This document shows positions 51,173-61,343 of a stretch of 64,000 nt of DNA, piece after piece. The stretch lies in assembly GCF_005887635.2 (NCBI RefSeq), contig NZ_CP040818.1, positions 186,001 to 250,000 of the forward strand, read 5' to 3'. This DNA is from Paroceanicella profunda (GTDB lineage: Bacteria > Pseudomonadota > Alphaproteobacteria > Rhodobacterales > Rhodobacteraceae). The stretch's first letter is position 1. Each line of letters opens with the position of its first letter. A model generated the notes under the pieces. It did not search any database. It was not told the DNA's origin and saw nothing but the letters and a program-made list of their open reading frames with translations. A program made the position numbers and the translations under genes.

Positions 51173-51393
51173 CCGGAGCCTCCGGACACGGACACGCCCC
51201 GGCAGCACCGGACCCTGCGCGCGGAGCCGCGCCCCGTGAGAGAGCGGCGTTTCCGGACGAGAGCGCTGTCGGCGGAAGAGGCGGCACCGATCTCCAGGCC
51301 ACGGGCGCCCCTGATCGACGTGGGGCGCGTCCGGAGCGAAGAGACCGCCGGCCCGGCAGGCGGCCGCGCCCGGCCCGCCGGCAAAGCGCCGGA

Positions 51394-53043
51394 TCAGCTC
51401 TCGATCAGGGCGCGGGCGGCTGCGAGGGCTTCGGGGGTCACGGTCTCGCCGGAGAGCATCCGGGCGATTTCGGTGCCGCGTTCGGCTTCGTCCAGCTTCT
51501 CCACGGCGGTGCGGGTCTGGCCGCCCTCCACCGATTTGCGGATCCGCCAGTGGTGCGCGCCGCGGGCCGCGACCTGGGGCGAATGGGTGACGACCATCAC
51601 CTGGCCGCCCTGTGCCAGCGTCTCCAGCCGGCGGCCCACGGCGGCGGCAGTGGCGCCGCCCACCCCGCGGTCGATCTCGTCGAACACCATCGGCAGCCCG
51701 CCGGACCGCGCCGCCAGACACACTTTCAGCGCCAGCAGGAAGCGCGACAGCTCCCCCCCGGAGGCGATGCGGTTCAGCGGCCCCGGCGCGGTGCCCGGAT
51801 TGGTGGAGACGGTGAAGATCACCTCGTCGCGCCCCTCCGGCCCCGGCTCGGCGGCGGAAATCGCGGTCGCGAAGCGCGCCCGGTCCAGCTTCAGCGGCGC
51901 CAGCTCGGCCACGATCTCGCGGTCCAGCCGCCCGGCCGCCTCCGCGCGCAACGCGCTCAGCGCGGCGGCCCGGGTGTCATAGAGCGCCTCGGCCTCGCTC
52001 ACGGCGCGTTCGAGCTTCGCAAGGCTCTCCGCCCCGCCGTCGATCACCTCCAGCCGGGCGGCCAGCGCCTCGGCCAGGTCGGGCAGCTGGTCCGGCAACA
52101 CCCGGTGCTTGCGCGCAAGGCCGCGCAGCGCGAACAGGCGCTCCTCGGTGGTCTCCAGGTCCTCGGGGCGGAAGTCCAGGTTGCCGAGCGCGCGCTCCAC
52201 CCCCTGCTGGGCCTCGCCCAGTTCGGTCAGGGCCCGCTCCAGCGCGTCGAGCGCCTCGTCCAGCCCGCCCTCGGCCCCGTCGGCGGCGCCGGAGAGCCAG
52301 CGGCTGGCATCCCCCATCAGCCCCTCGGCACCGGCGGGGCCCAGCGCCTCGGCGGCCCGGGCCACGTCCTCGCGGATGCGCTCGGCGGCCTGCATGCGGC
52401 GGCGCGCGATGTCGAGCGCCTCGTCCTCACCGGGCTGGGGGTCGAACTCCGCAAGCTCGGCCACCGCGTGGCGCAGGAAATCCGCGTCGGCGGCAGCGCT
52501 CTCCTGGGCGGCACGGGCCTCGGCCAACGCCCGGCGCGCGGCACTGGCGGCGCGCCAGGCCGCGCGAGTCTCCTCCACCAGCGGGCCGGCGCCGGCGTGC
52601 AGGTCCAGCAGGCTGCGGTGGTTGCGCGGGTCCAGCAGCCCGCGGTCGTCCTGCTGTCCGTGGATCTCGATGAGCGTGTCGGCCAGCGCGCGCAGAACCT
52701 CGGCGCCGCAGCGCGCATCGTTCACGAAGGCCCGGCTGCGCCCGGCGGAATCGATCTGCCGGCGCAGGATCAGCTCGTCGCCCCCCGGCAGCCCGGCCTC
52801 GGCCAGGATGCCATGCGCGGCGTGGCCCTCGGGAAGGTCGAACTCGGCGGTCACCGAGCCCGAGGCCGCCCCCTCGCGCAGCAGCGACCCGCGCCCCCGC
52901 CCGCCCAGCGCGAAGCCGAGCGCGTCGAGCAGGATCGACTTGCCGGCCCCGGTCTCGCCGGTGAGCACGTTGAGCCCCGGCCGGAAGGCGAGGTCCAGCG
53001 CCTCGATCAGCACGATGTCGCGGATCGTGAGCCCGTGCAGCAT
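51394..53043 (-). CDS. recN: DNA repair protein RecN
   Basis: 549-aa SMC-like ATPase for double-strand break repair. Walker A LTGETGAGKSILLDAL (about residues 28-42), the RecN motif IEIHGQQDDRGLLDPRNHR, a central coiled coil rich in Ala/Glu/Arg (about 150-350), the signature NRIASGGELSRFLLALK and Walker B LPMVFDEIDRGVGG. Length matches RecN. It lies downstream of bamD on the same strand with 19 bp between them, the usual alphaproteobacterial order lpxC-bamD-recN. Confidence 0.96.
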   Translation of the reverse strand: MLHGLTIRDIVLIEALDLAFRPGLNVLTGETGAGKSILLDALGFALGGRGRGSLLREGAASGSVTAEFDLPEGHAAHGILAEAGLPGGDELILRRQIDSAGRSRAFVNDARCGAEVLRALADTLIEIHGQQDDRGLLDPRNHRSLLDLHAGAGPLVEETRAAWRAASAARRALAEARAAQESAAADADFLRHAVAELAEFDPQPGEDEALDIARRRMQAAERIREDVARAAEALGPAGAEGLMGDASRWLSGAADGAEGGLDEALDALERALTELGEAQQGVERALGNLDFRPEDLETTEERLFALRGLARKHRVLPDQLPDLAEALAARLEVIDGGAESLAKLERAVSEAEALYDTRAAALSALRAEAAGRLDREIVAELAPLKLDRARFATAISAAEPGPEGRDEVIFTVSTNPGTAPGPLNRIASGGELSRFLLALKVCLAARSGGLPMVFDEIDRGVGGATAAAVGRRLETLAQGGQVMVVTHSPQVAARGAHHWRIRKSVEGGQTRTAVEKLDEAERGTEIARMLSGETVTPEALAAARALIES

Positions 53044-53062
53044 GGTGTTCCTTCCGCGAGGC

Positions 53063-53899
53063 TCAGAGCCAGCGCCCGAGCACCACCTGATCGTAGATGG
53101 ATCTCAGCCAGCCTGTCCCGGAGGCCTCCGGCCGCAGTCCGTTGTTGGTGAGCAGGGTGTAGCTGTCCTGATACCAGGGCGACGCGGAGAAATTGTGCCC
53201 CAGGATGGCGCCGGCCGTCTGCGCCTCGTCGGTCAGGCCCAGCGCGAGGTAGCTCTCCACCAGCCGGTGCAGCGCCTCCGCGGTCTGCGACGTGGTCTGA
53301 TACTCCTCGATCACCGCGCGGAAACGGTTGATCGCGGCCAGGTAATGGCCGTTCTTCAGGTAATACCGCCCGATCGCCATTTCCTTGCCGGCAAGGTGGT
53401 CCATCGCCAGGTCGTACTTCAGCTTGGCCTGGCGGGCATATTCCGTGTCCGGGTAGCGCAGCTCGGTTTCGCGCAGGGCGCGCAGGGCCTTCAGCGTCAG
53501 CTCCTGGTCACGGCCCACGTCCACGATCTGGTCATAGTAGGACAGGCCGATCAGGTATTGCGCGTAGGCGGCATCCTTGTCCGCCGGATAGAAATCGAGG
53601 TAGCGCCGCGCGGCCTGCTCGGCCTTGTCGAACTGCTGGCCGCGGTAATAGGCGTAGGCGGACATGATCATCGCGCGCTTGGCCCAGCTGGAATAGGGGT
53701 AGAGCCGCTCCACGTCATCGAAGAGCTGCCCGGCTTCCTCGGCATTGCCCCGGTCCAGCTGCGCCTCGGCATCGGCGTAGATCTGGTCCGCCGGGCGGTC
53801 GTCCTGGGTGACCTGTTCGTTGTCGCCGCCGCTGCATCCTGCGAGCAGGATCAGAAATGCGCACGACGCCCCCTTCAGGGCCTTGCCAAACTGAGCCAT
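53063..53899 (-). CDS. bamD: Outer membrane assembly lipoprotein BamD
   Basis: 278 aa. The lipobox AFLILLAGC gives a lipid-anchored cysteine, and five tetratricopeptide-like repeats follow (AEAQLDRGNAEEAGQLFDDVERLYP; AYYRGQQFDKAEQAARRYLDFYP; AIGRYYLKNGHYLAAINRFRAVIEEY). It scaffolds the BAM complex for beta-barrel insertion. The ATG at 53899 is preferred to the one at 53905 because AGAGG then has proper spacing. It stands between lpxC and recN. Confidence 0.94.
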   Translation of the reverse strand: MAQFGKALKGASCAFLILLAGCSGGDNEQVTQDDRPADQIYADAEAQLDRGNAEEAGQLFDDVERLYPYSSWAKRAMIMSAYAYYRGQQFDKAEQAARRYLDFYPADKDAAYAQYLIGLSYYDQIVDVGRDQELTLKALRALRETELRYPDTEYARQAKLKYDLAMDHLAGKEMAIGRYYLKNGHYLAAINRFRAVIEEYQTTSQTAEALHRLVESYLALGLTDEAQTAGAILGHNFSASPWYQDSYTLLTNNGLRPEASGTGWLRSIYDQVVLGRWL

Positions 53900-54305
53900 C
53901 ACCATCCTCTTCGAGCTTCATCCTGCGTCGGGCTCCCCCGGCGTTCGGCACCGGGCATATCACGAGAAAACCGGCTTGCCAAAAGGTATCGGACCGCCGC
54001 ACCGGCCCCGCGCCCGCCCGCTCCGCGCCCCGGACGCGAAAGGCCCGGCGCCACGCGGGACAGCCCGCCGGCGCAAGGCGATTCCGCCCCGGTTCGGGCC
54101 TTCGCGTTCACGTTGTCTTCACGATTTCGCTGTCTGCTGACCCCTGCCCGCTCCGGCACCCGGAGCATCCGTTTCAGCCGCTCCGGGCGGAGGCCGGGGG
54201 GAGTGAGGAGCGCGTCAGCAGAGGGCCCCGTCAGGAGAGGACGCCGCCCGTGCCCGGCCCGCGGCACCTTGCGGGCGCAGGCAGGCCGTGTCGCGGACCT
54301 GTGGG
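53900..54305. other. Intergenic region between lpxC and bamD
   Basis: About 406 bp with no gene seen. It has a hairpin GCTCCGG-CAC-CCGGAGC at 54150-54166, nested in a wider inverted pair CTGCTGAC (54135-54142) / GTCAGCAG (54216-54223). These could end the lpxC transcript. No U-run. Confidence 0.5.
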
Positions 54306-55217
54306 TCAGACGGCGACGCTGAGCGCGGGCATGTGGAAACCCTGCAGGTAGGGGGCGCCCTCTGCCGCGGTGACGAATTCGATCGCCCCGTCGGTAAGGA
54401 ACAGCTTGCGCAGCAGCTTGTTGGTCAACCCGTGGCCGGCCCGGATGCCGGTGTAGCGGCCGATGATCGGCGCGCCGGCCAGCGCGAGGTCGCCCACGGC
54501 GTCGAGCATCTTGTGGCGCACGCACTCATCCTCGTGGCGGAAGCCCTCGGGGTTCAGCACCCGGCCGTCTTCCACCACGATGGCATTGTCCAGCGTGCCG
54601 CCGAGCGCGAGCCCGCGGGAGCGCATCATGTCCACCTCTTCCTGGCGGCAGAAGGTGCGGCTGTCCGAGAGCTGTTCGGCGAAGGTGCCGTTGACCATGC
54701 TCAGCGTCTTGTGCTGGTGGCCGATGGCGGCGTCGGAGAAGTCGATCTCGAAGTCGATCTCCAGCCGGTCCGCCGGCGCGAGGATGGCACGTGCGTTGCC
54801 CTGCTCCACCTCGACGGTCTTGCGCACGCGGATCACCCGGCGCGCGACGCTGAGGCTGCGTAGGCCGGTGGCGCGGATGGCCTCGACGAACACCCGCGCG
54901 CTGCCGTCCATGATCGGCACTTCCGGCCCGTCGATCTCGATCAGCGCATTGCTGACGCCACAGCCCGAGAGCGCGGCCATCAGATGCTCGATGGTCGAGA
55001 CCGTGACCCCGGAGGCATTGGCGATGCGGGTGTTGAGCGTGGTGTCGGACACGGCGTCCCACGCGGCCGGAACCAGCGGGTCGCGGTCACGAACGTCCAC
55101 CCGCTTGAACCAGATCCCGTGTTCTGCGATAGCCGGGCGCACGGTGAGCCGTGCAGGGCGGCCCGAGTGCAGGCCAGTCCCGACCAGAGAGAATTCGCGT
55201 CTCAATGTGGTTTGCAT
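54306..55217 (-). CDS. lpxC: UDP-3-O-acyl-N-acetylglucosamine deacetylase LpxC
   Basis: 303-aa zinc enzyme, committed step of lipid A synthesis. Zinc and catalytic residues are in VSTIEHLMAALSG (His about 76), HKMLDAVGDLALAG (His and Asp about 234-238) and GHGLTNKLLRKL. It begins QTTLRREFSLVGTGLHSG, typical of LpxC. It is next after ftsZ on the minus strand, the order seen in many proteobacteria. Confidence 0.96.
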   Translation of the reverse strand: MQTTLRREFSLVGTGLHSGRPARLTVRPAIAEHGIWFKRVDVRDRDPLVPAAWDAVSDTTLNTRIANASGVTVSTIEHLMAALSGCGVSNALIEIDGPEVPIMDGSARVFVEAIRATGLRSLSVARRVIRVRKTVEVEQGNARAILAPADRLEIDFEIDFSDAAIGHQHKTLSMVNGTFAEQLSDSRTFCRQEEVDMMRSRGLALGGTLDNAIVVEDGRVLNPEGFRHEDECVRHKMLDAVGDLALAGAPIIGRYTGIRAGHGLTNKLLRKLFLTDGAIEFVTAAEGAPYLQGFHMPALSVAV

Positions 55218-55890
55218 GTCTTCACCCGCGCTCGATGTTTTTCTTAACTATTGTGCGATTATCAAATAGGCGGCGCGGCCAGTCTGCTCAATTCACTCTT
55301 TGTGACGCTCTGCAACATGATCCGCCGGGCCCCCTCCGGCCTTGCACGAAGGCGATTGCACGGGAAACGCATCTCCGCGAGTTCGCGTTCCGATTCCCGC
55401 TGTTTTCGTGTGTTTTCCACCGGTTCCGGGGCGAAGGTGCCACCGCGCGGCGCGATCACGAAAATTGCGTCGATATGTGCAACCCTCGGGCTGCGCGCCT
55501 GCGGGGGGGCACCCCCGCACCGCGCCGCACCCCGACTCGCGCCCTCCCCGCACAGGCGGTGTACGCGGGCGTCGTGAGGCCGCTGGACAGGCGTCGCATC
55601 GTGTCGCGCCCCCGGTGCGGGCCGCGCATTCGTGTCCTGAAGGCGGAATGCCGCCGGCGTGTCAGCTGATGCGCCTGCGACGGACGGGGCAATCACGCCG
55701 CCGGGCGGGCATGAAAAAGCCGGCCGCGATGCGGCCGGCCTGAGGTGGTCGGGGACGTGCCTCCCGGAGAGAGGCCTGCCCGCCCCCGCGTGCCCGGCGC
55801 CCTGGCGGGGCGCTGCGGCCAGTCAGCCGGACCATGCCCGGCGCGGGGAGGCACCGACCGTCCGGCCGGTGCCCGACAGGGATCTCGCGA
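55218..55890. other. Long ftsZ-lpxC intergenic region
   Basis: 673 bp. The ftsZ-side 150 bp end in the terminator at 55714-55739. The lpxC-side (55218-55270) is AT-rich and probably contains the lpxC promoter. The middle is GC-rich with no supported frame. Confidence 0.55.
55714..55739 (-). terminator. Rho-independent terminator of the ftsZ transcript
   Basis: 9-bp perfect stem GCCGGCCGC / GCGGCCGGC with a 3-nt loop, followed on the minus strand by five U residues. It lies about 150 bp past the ftsZ stop. Confidence 0.9.
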
Positions 55891-57411
55891 TCAGTTGGCC
55901 TGGCGCCGCAGAAAGGCCGGGATGTCGATCCGGGCCTGCTCGTCCTCGTCCACGCGGCGCGGGGCGGCCTGCTTCATCTCGGGCTGACGACGCTCGGCGG
56001 CCGGGGCGGCGGAGGCCTCGCGGCCGGCGGCAGCCTGCTGGCCGGTCATCCGGTGGATGAGGCGGTTCAGGGCCCCGCGCTCCTCGGCCTGCGAGAGGGC
56101 ATGCGCCTGCTCGGCGGTCGGGCGCTGCACCGGCTGCTGCTGCTCGTTCGGCACCTTGTTCACCGCGGCCTGAAGGCGGCGCAGCGTGTCGGGAGACGGC
56201 TCCCCGCGGCGCGGGTGCTCGGGCGCCGCGGCAAGGGGTTCCGGCTCGGCGGCGGCCGGGGCCGGAGCGGCCTGCTGCACCGGCTCCTCATGATGCGGGT
56301 TCTGCGGCGGCACGAAGGTGTGGATCGCGGCCGTCGGCTCGGCCGGCTGCTCGGCGGGAGCCGGAGCGGCCTGCTCTGCCACCGGCGCCGGGCGGGACTG
56401 CTCGGCGGAGCGGCGCTGCGGCACCGGGGGGGCGATCTCGCGGGCCACGGCATCGATGCCGGTGGCGACCACGGAGACGCGCATCACGCCCTCCATCGAC
56501 GGATCCAGCGTGGAGCCGATGATGATGTTGGCTTCCGGGTCCACCTCGGCGCGGATGCGGTTGGCCGCCTCGTCGAGCTCGAACAGGGTGAGGTCGTCAC
56601 CGCCGGTGATGTTGATGAGCACGCCGCGCGCGCCCTTCAGGCTGATCTCGTCGAGCAGCGGGTTCGCGATGGCCTTCTCGGCGGCCTGGATGGCGCGATC
56701 CTCGCCCTCGGCCTCGCCGGTGCCCATCATCGCCTTGCCCATCTCGTCCATCACGGAGCGGACGTCGGCGAAGTCAAGGTTGATGATGCCGGGGCGGACC
56801 ATGAGGTCGGTGACCCCCTTCACGCCCTGGTAGAGCACGTCATCGGCCAGCATGAAGGCCTCGGTGAAGGTGGTCTTCTCGTTGGCGAGCCGGAACAGGT
56901 TCTGGTTCGGGATGATGATCAGCGTGTCGACCACGGCCTGCAGGTCGTTGATGCCGGTCTCCGCGATCCGCATCCGCTTGGTGCCCTCGAAGGTGAAGGG
57001 CTTGGTGACCACGCCCACCGTGAGGATGCCCATCTCGCGGGCGGTCTTGGCGATGATCGGGGCGGCTCCGGTGCCGGTGCCGCCGCCCATGCCTGCGGTG
57101 ATGAAGCACATGTGGGAGCCCGCGAGGTGATCGACGATCTCCTCAATGCTCTCCACCGCGGCGGCGCACCCCACCTCGGGCTTGGCGCCCGCGCCCAGAC
57201 CCTGCGTGACCTCGGAGCCCAGCTGGATGGAGCGCGAGGCGCGGCTCTGCTGGAGCGCCTGGGCGTCGGTGTTCGCCACGACGAACTCCGCGCCCTCGAG
57301 GTTTTTCGCGATCATGTTGTTCACGGCGTTGCCGCCGGCGCCGCCGACGCCGAACACAGTGATACGAGGGCGCAGTTCACGCTCCTCCGGCATTCTCAGA
57401 TTGAGGGTCAT
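55891..57411 (-). CDS. ftsZ: Cell division GTPase FtsZ
   Basis: 506 aa. The tubulin-type GTPase domain has [18 protein letters not shown] at the start, the T4 signature [16 protein letters not shown] (about 100-115) and a synergy-loop region. A long Pro/Glu/Gln/Ala-rich linker (about 320-490) and the C-terminal membrane-tether peptide [12 protein letters not shown] complete the usual plan. It is longer than E. coli FtsZ because of the linker, as in other alphaproteobacteria. Start 57411 directly precedes the [10 protein letters not shown] motif. Confidence 0.97.
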   Translation of the reverse strand: MTLNLRMPEERELRPRITVFGVGGAGGNAVNNMIAKNLEGAEFVVANTDAQALQQSRASRSIQLGSEVTQGLGAGAKPEVGCAAAVESIEEIVDHLAGSHMCFITAGMGGGTGTGAAPIIAKTAREMGILTVGVVTKPFTFEGTKRMRIAETGINDLQAVVDTLIIIPNQNLFRLANEKTTFTEAFMLADDVLYQGVKGVTDLMVRPGIINLDFADVRSVMDEMGKAMMGTGEAEGEDRAIQAAEKAIANPLLDEISLKGARGVLINITGGDDLTLFELDEAANRIRAEVDPEANIIIGSTLDPSMEGVMRVSVVATGIDAVAREIAPPVPQRRSAEQSRPAPVAEQAAPAPAEQPAEPTAAIHTFVPPQNPHHEEPVQQAAPAPAAAEPEPLAAAPEHPRRGEPSPDTLRRLQAAVNKVPNEQQQPVQRPTAEQAHALSQAEERGALNRLIHRMTGQQAAAGREASAAPAAERRQPEMKQAAPRRVDEDEQARIDIPAFLRRQAN

Positions 57412-57556
57412 AGCAATTCCGCCTGTGTTTTCTGCCCGGCCACATTTTCGCGGCATTTTCGTGCCGCTTGCGCGGCGCCTCCCACTCGGTTCCGTGAGGT
57501 ATGTGCCAGTTGCCTGCTGGCCCTCGGCGGAGACGATGTGGTGTTGATTCGAAAGT

Positions 57557-57571
57557 TTAACCTAAACTTAG
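57557..57571. promoter_or_regulatory. CtrA-like half-sites upstream of ftsZ
   Basis: TTAA-N7-TTAG in the only AT-rich part of the ftsA-ftsZ gap, one base off the CtrA consensus TTAA-N7-TTAA. A GGTTAACC palindrome lies nearby at about 57612-57619. Suggestive only. Confidence 0.3.
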
Positions 57572-57662
57572 AGACCGGTCACGCCGGAATATGGCCGAAT
57601 CCGGACCGAAATGGTTAACCAAGGGGTTGTCCGGGCAGGAAAACCTGCATCGGACCACCCCC

Positions 57663-59000
57663 TCACCAGTTCTCCCGGAACCAGCGCATCGCGCGGCGCA
57701 GCCGCAGCGGTCCGTGGCGCGCGGGAAGGTCGAAATCCCAGCATTCGTCCTGCGGCCGGGCGGCGTAGGCGGCAAGGCCCACGGTGGCCGAGAACGGTGC
57801 CGCGGTGGCCGGCAGCGGCAGGCCCTGGATGCGCAGCGGCCGGCCGATGCGCACCTGCCGGCCGAGGATGCGGCTGGCGAGGTCTTCCATGCCCGGCATC
57901 TGGCTGGTGCCGCCGGTGAGCACCACCCGCTGGGAGGGGAGGTATTCGAAGCCCGCGGCGTCGAGGCTGGCGCGCACGTCCTCCAGGATCTCCTCCACCC
58001 GCGGGCGGATGACGCCGATGAGCTCGGTGCGCGAGATCTGACGGCGCTCGTACTCGCGGTCGGCGCCGATGCGGCGCAGCTCCAGCATCTCGCGGTCGTC
58101 CATGCCGGTGGCCTGCAGCTCGCCGTGCAGGGTCTTGGTGCGCTCCGCATCCTCCACGGGGGCGGCGAAGGCCTGGGCGATGTCCTGGGTGATGTGCTGG
58201 CCGCCGAGGCGGACCATGTCGGCGAAGATCATGTGCCGCTTGAGGAAGACGGAGACGGAGGTGGTCTCCGCCCCCATGTCCACGCAGGCGGCGCCCAGCT
58301 CCATCTCGTCCTCCACCAGCGCCGAGAGGCCGGAGGCATAGGGCGAGACGGCCACGCCCGCGAGGTCGAGGTCGCAGCGCTTCACCACATGGGCGATGTT
58401 GCGGATGGCGGCATGGCTCACGGTAAGCATGTGCATGTCCACCGAGAGGCGCGCGCCCACCTGGCCGCGCGGGTCCGCGAGGCCGGTGCGATGATCGAGG
58501 GTGAAGTTCACCGGCTGGGCGTGGATCACGTCGCGCCCCTCGCCGAAGGAGGGCATGTCGCAGGCGGCAAGGGCCGCGCCGATATCCATGGCCGAGACTT
58601 CGCCATTCGCCACGCCCACCTCGCCCGACACCCCGTAGGAGCGCGGCTGGCCGCCGGCGATGGAGACGATCACCTGGTCCACCCGGGTGTTCGCGTGTTT
58701 CTGCGCCTGGGCGAGCACGGTGCGGATGCCGCGTTCCGTCTCGTCCATCACCGCGATCTCGCCCATGCTCACCCCGCGCGAGCGGGTGGAGGAAAAGCCG
58801 ATGGCGCGCAGCGCGTCCAGCCCGCCCTGGGAGCCGTGGCCGTCCGCGCGGTGGGCGTCCAGCCGCTCCACGTCCACCTTCAGGATGAGACATGAGATCT
58901 TGGAGGACCCGATATCGATCACCCCCACCACGCCGCGCCGCAGCGCGGAGCGCAGACGGTCGCGCATGTAGCGCTGGCTCTCGAAAAGGCGGGAACTCAT
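57663..59000 (-). CDS. ftsA: Cell division protein FtsA
   Basis: 445-aa actin-like protein that tethers FtsZ to the membrane. Phosphate-binding motif GVIDIGSSKISCLIL (about residues 26-40), the adenosine motif VLTGGTSQMPGMEDLA and a C-terminal amphipathic helix ending RRAMRWFRENW for membrane binding. Its ATG overlaps the ftsQ stop (ATGA). 251 bp separate it from ftsZ. Confidence 0.96.
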   Translation of the reverse strand: MSSRLFESQRYMRDRLRSALRRGVVGVIDIGSSKISCLILKVDVERLDAHRADGHGSQGGLDALRAIGFSSTRSRGVSMGEIAVMDETERGIRTVLAQAQKHANTRVDQVIVSIAGGQPRSYGVSGEVGVANGEVSAMDIGAALAACDMPSFGEGRDVIHAQPVNFTLDHRTGLADPRGQVGARLSVDMHMLTVSHAAIRNIAHVVKRCDLDLAGVAVSPYASGLSALVEDEMELGAACVDMGAETTSVSVFLKRHMIFADMVRLGGQHITQDIAQAFAAPVEDAERTKTLHGELQATGMDDREMLELRRIGADREYERRQISRTELIGVIRPRVEEILEDVRASLDAAGFEYLPSQRVVLTGGTSQMPGMEDLASRILGRQVRIGRPLRIQGLPLPATAAPFSATVGLAAYAARPQDECWDFDLPARHGPLRLRRAMRWFRENW

Positions 59001-59932
59001 GTTTCTTCTCCTTGCGGGGTCGCGGTGCGCGAGCGGTTCATTTCGCCGATCGCGTAGGGCGTGAGGCGCAGCACGGGGCGTTCGCCGTCGCGCATGTCGA
59101 TATGGGTCGCATCGCGCGAGAGCAGGTCTTCGGCCTGCTGCAGGGCGATCACCCGTTCCAGCGCGGAGAGGGCGCCCTTCTCCGGCAGCATGATGCGCTG
59201 GCCGCGGTCGAGCACGATGTCCCAGCGCCGCTCGCCCACGCGCACGAAGCCGCGCAGCCGGCTCACGATCGGCCGGGCGATGCGCAGCAGCGCCAGCGCC
59301 TCGGGCACCGCCTGCTCCGCGCCGGTGCCCAGCAGCAGCGGCAGGTCGGCGCGCACCGCGCGGTCCGAGATCTGGGCGATGCGGTGGCCGTCGGTGTCCA
59401 GCAGGGCCAGTTCGTCGCCGTCGCGCAGGATGGCGGCCGGCTGCTGCTCCACGACGGAAAGCGCCAGCACGTTCTCCCCCACCACGGAAACCCGCGCCTC
59501 GCGCACGGCGGCAAGGGCCTCCACCCGGTCACGCACCTTGGCGAGGTCGAGGTCCAGCGAGGACACCGGGAAGGCCACGCCCACCGCTTCGGCGATCTGG
59601 GCCTTCAGCGGCTCGGAGGCGCCGGTGATGCTCATCCCCACCAGGCGGAACTCGCGCCGCTCGCGCACCGCGTCCACGGCCCGGGCGTAGACGGTATCGA
59701 GGGCCTCCCGGGTTTCGGGGCGCGAGAACAGCAGCCAGCCGGAGCCCACCAGCACCAGCGTGGGGATCCAGATGCGCACCGCGGCACGTACCCAGGGGCG
59801 CAGCCAGAGCCGGCCCAGCCGGTAGCGGATGCGCGAGGGCGCGGGGTCGCGCTTCTGGCGCGGCGCCGGCGGCGCGGCGGCGAGGGCCGGCGCGGGCGCC
59901 GGCGTGTCACGTTCGGCGATCAGCGGCTGCAA
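58997..59932 (-). CDS. ftsQ: Cell division protein FtsQ
   Basis: 311 aa, bitopic inner-membrane protein of the divisome. A Pro/Ala/Arg-rich cytoplasmic tail, one membrane segment ([16 protein letters not shown], about residues 55-70), a POTRA domain ([19 protein letters not shown] onward) and the FtsQ beta domain. It starts with TTG at 59932 because GGAGG stands upstream and no ATG fits. It overlaps the ddl 3' end by 13 bp. Confidence 0.9.
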   Translation of the reverse strand: MQPLIAERDTPAPAPALAAAPPAPRQKRDPAPSRIRYRLGRLWLRPWVRAAVRIWIPTLVLVGSGWLLFSRPETREALDTVYARAVDAVRERREFRLVGMSITGASEPLKAQIAEAVGVAFPVSSLDLDLAKVRDRVEALAAVREARVSVVGENVLALSVVEQQPAAILRDGDELALLDTDGHRIAQISDRAVRADLPLLLGTGAEQAVPEALALLRIARPIVSRLRGFVRVGERRWDIVLDRGQRIMLPEKGALSALERVIALQQAEDLLSRDATHIDMRDGERPVLRLTPYAIGEMNRSRTATPQGEET

Positions 59933-60834
59933 GAGGCGTCCTCCACCAGCCAGCGCGTGAAGGCGCCGAAGGACATGCCGGTGTAGGCGGCCTGCTCGGG
60001 GGCGAGCGAGGTCGGCGTCATGCCCGGCTGGGTGTTGGTTTCCAGCAGCACCAGGCCGTCGAGCCCGCGGCTCTCGTCCCAGCGGAAATCGGTCCGGCTC
60101 ACGCCCCGGCAGCCCAGGGCGGCATGGGCGCGCTCGGCATAGTCGAGGCAGGCGCGGGTGATTTCTTTCGGCAGGTCGGCGGGCAGCACGTGGCGCGAGC
60201 CGCCCACGGTGTATTTCGCCGAGTAGTCGTACCAGCCCTCGGTGATGATGTCGGTCACCGCCAGCGCCTTGCCGTCCAGCACCGCGACGGTGAGGTCGCG
60301 CCCCGGCACGTAGCGTTCGACCATCAGCCGCCCGGGCATGGCCCCGTCCAGCGCGGCCGGGGCGTTCGCGCCCTCGGTCACGAAGTAGATGCCCAGCGAA
60401 GAGCCTTCGTTGTAGGGCTTGACCACGTAGGGCGGCGGCATGGGGTGTGAGCGGCGGATGTCCGCGGCATCGACCAGCATCGCCTCGGCCACCGGCAGTC
60501 CGGCAGCGGCATAGGCCTCCTTGGAGCGCAGCTTGTCCATCGCGAGGGCCGAGGCCAGCACGCCGGAATGGGTGTAGGGGATGCGGAGCCATTCGAGCAG
60601 GCCCTGGACGCAGCCGTCCTCGCCCCAGCGGCCGTGCAGCGCGTTGAACACCACGTCAGGCGCTGTGGCGCGCAGATCCTCCGCGAGGCTGTCGCCCGCG
60701 TCGATCTCCACCACTTCGTATCCTTCGCTCCGGAGTGCTGCGGCGCATTCCCGGCCCGTGACGAGCGAAACCTCGCGCTCGCCCGACGGCCCGCCTAGGA
60801 GTACCGCAATCCGGGGCTGTGTCCTGCTCGACAT
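59920..60834 (-). CDS. ddl: D-alanine--D-alanine ligase
   Basis: 304-aa ATP-grasp enzyme forming D-Ala-D-Ala. The N-terminal [20 protein letters not shown], the ATP-binding [14 protein letters not shown], the catalytic loop [19 protein letters not shown] and the metal motif [20 protein letters not shown] (one N-D-type acid pair) are all present. It lies between murB and ftsQ in the division cluster. The upstream 509 bp are occupied by the hairpin array. Confidence 0.96.
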   Translation of the reverse strand: MSSRTQPRIAVLLGGPSGEREVSLVTGRECAAALRSEGYEVVEIDAGDSLAEDLRATAPDVVFNALHGRWGEDGCVQGLLEWLRIPYTHSGVLASALAMDKLRSKEAYAAAGLPVAEAMLVDAADIRRSHPMPPPYVVKPYNEGSSLGIYFVTEGANAPAALDGAMPGRLMVERYVPGRDLTVAVLDGKALAVTDIITEGWYDYSAKYTVGGSRHVLPADLPKEITRACLDYAERAHAALGCRGVSRTDFRWDESRGLDGLVLLETNTQPGMTPTSLAPEQAAYTGMSFGAFTRWLVEDASCSR

Positions 60835-61343
60835 GCCCGCCTCGTATCCTGCCCCGCTGCCGGGGTCTGGTGACCGACGCCCCGTTGCGGCGCGCCGGCT
60901 GTTCCGCGCTGGCGCGGAGTGCCTGTGCCCCTGCCGTTGCGGGGCGCGCCCCCTGCTCCGGGGCCGCTTGCCCCGTATGCCGGGGATCCTGTTTCCCCGC
61001 GTGGCGGGGTCTTGCGCCCCTCGCAGGGGCTCCTCATGCAGCCGGGCATCCCCCGGCGACCACTGGCGCCCGCCCGCGGCTCTCGCGCCCCGCGCAGGCC
61101 GAAACCCGGGCCTCGCCCTGCCCCGGAGGGCCTGAGGGCCGCCCCCGGCGGGGGCGCCCAGTCATGCCACCGGGCCTGTACCCGGCGCGAACCGCATCTC
61201 TCCCGGGGCCGGACACGCCCCTGCCCCGATCACCCCACGCCCTGACCCAGGGCTGCGAGACCGCGCCCCTTGCTCCCGGCCCGCCCCGCCCCGCCTGCCG
61301 GATCGCCCCCGCAGGCTCCTCGGACCAGGCTCGCGCCCCCGCG
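60835..61343. other. murB-ddl intergenic region containing hairpin array
   Basis: 509 bp without a supported gene. The ddl-proximal 220 bp (60852-61057) form the tandem hairpin array. The remainder is GC-rich with further palindromes (for example around 61127 and 61141-61155) that are too irregular to define units. Confidence 0.75.
60852..61057. repeat. Array of about nine short hairpins with about 24-bp period
   Basis: Hairpin starts at about 60852, 60880, 60904, 60928, 60948, 60971, 60995, 61017 and 61041. Several share CCCCG-loop-CGGGG (60852-60865, 60971-60985, 60995-61009). Others keep pairing with changed bases (CCGCG-CTGG-CGCGG at 60904-60917, CCCCT-CGC-AGGGG at 61017-61029, GCCGGG-N5-CCCGGC at 61041-61057). 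The units at 60880 and 60928 are imperfect. Spacers are T/G-rich and poorly conserved. Confidence 0.85.

Larger units (their letters stand above)
50767..51393. other. Long convergent intergenic region filled by tandem repeats
   Basis: 627 bp between the oxidase and recN, both ending here. It consists largely of two tandem arrays (50827-50988 and 51029-51172, see separate entries), then GC-rich sequence with no gene I can support. Confidence 0.7.

Noticed and set aside
55251..55577. A 108-codon plus-strand gene between lpxC and ftsZ
   Set aside because: No ribosome-binding site, Arg/Ser-rich composition, and it overlaps the likely lpxC promoter.
60852..61057. A CRISPR array
   Set aside because: Units are self-complementary mini-hairpins with poorly conserved short spacers, repeats are not identical, and no cas genes are in the window. 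The same holds for the 6.6, 43.1 and 50.9-kb arrays.
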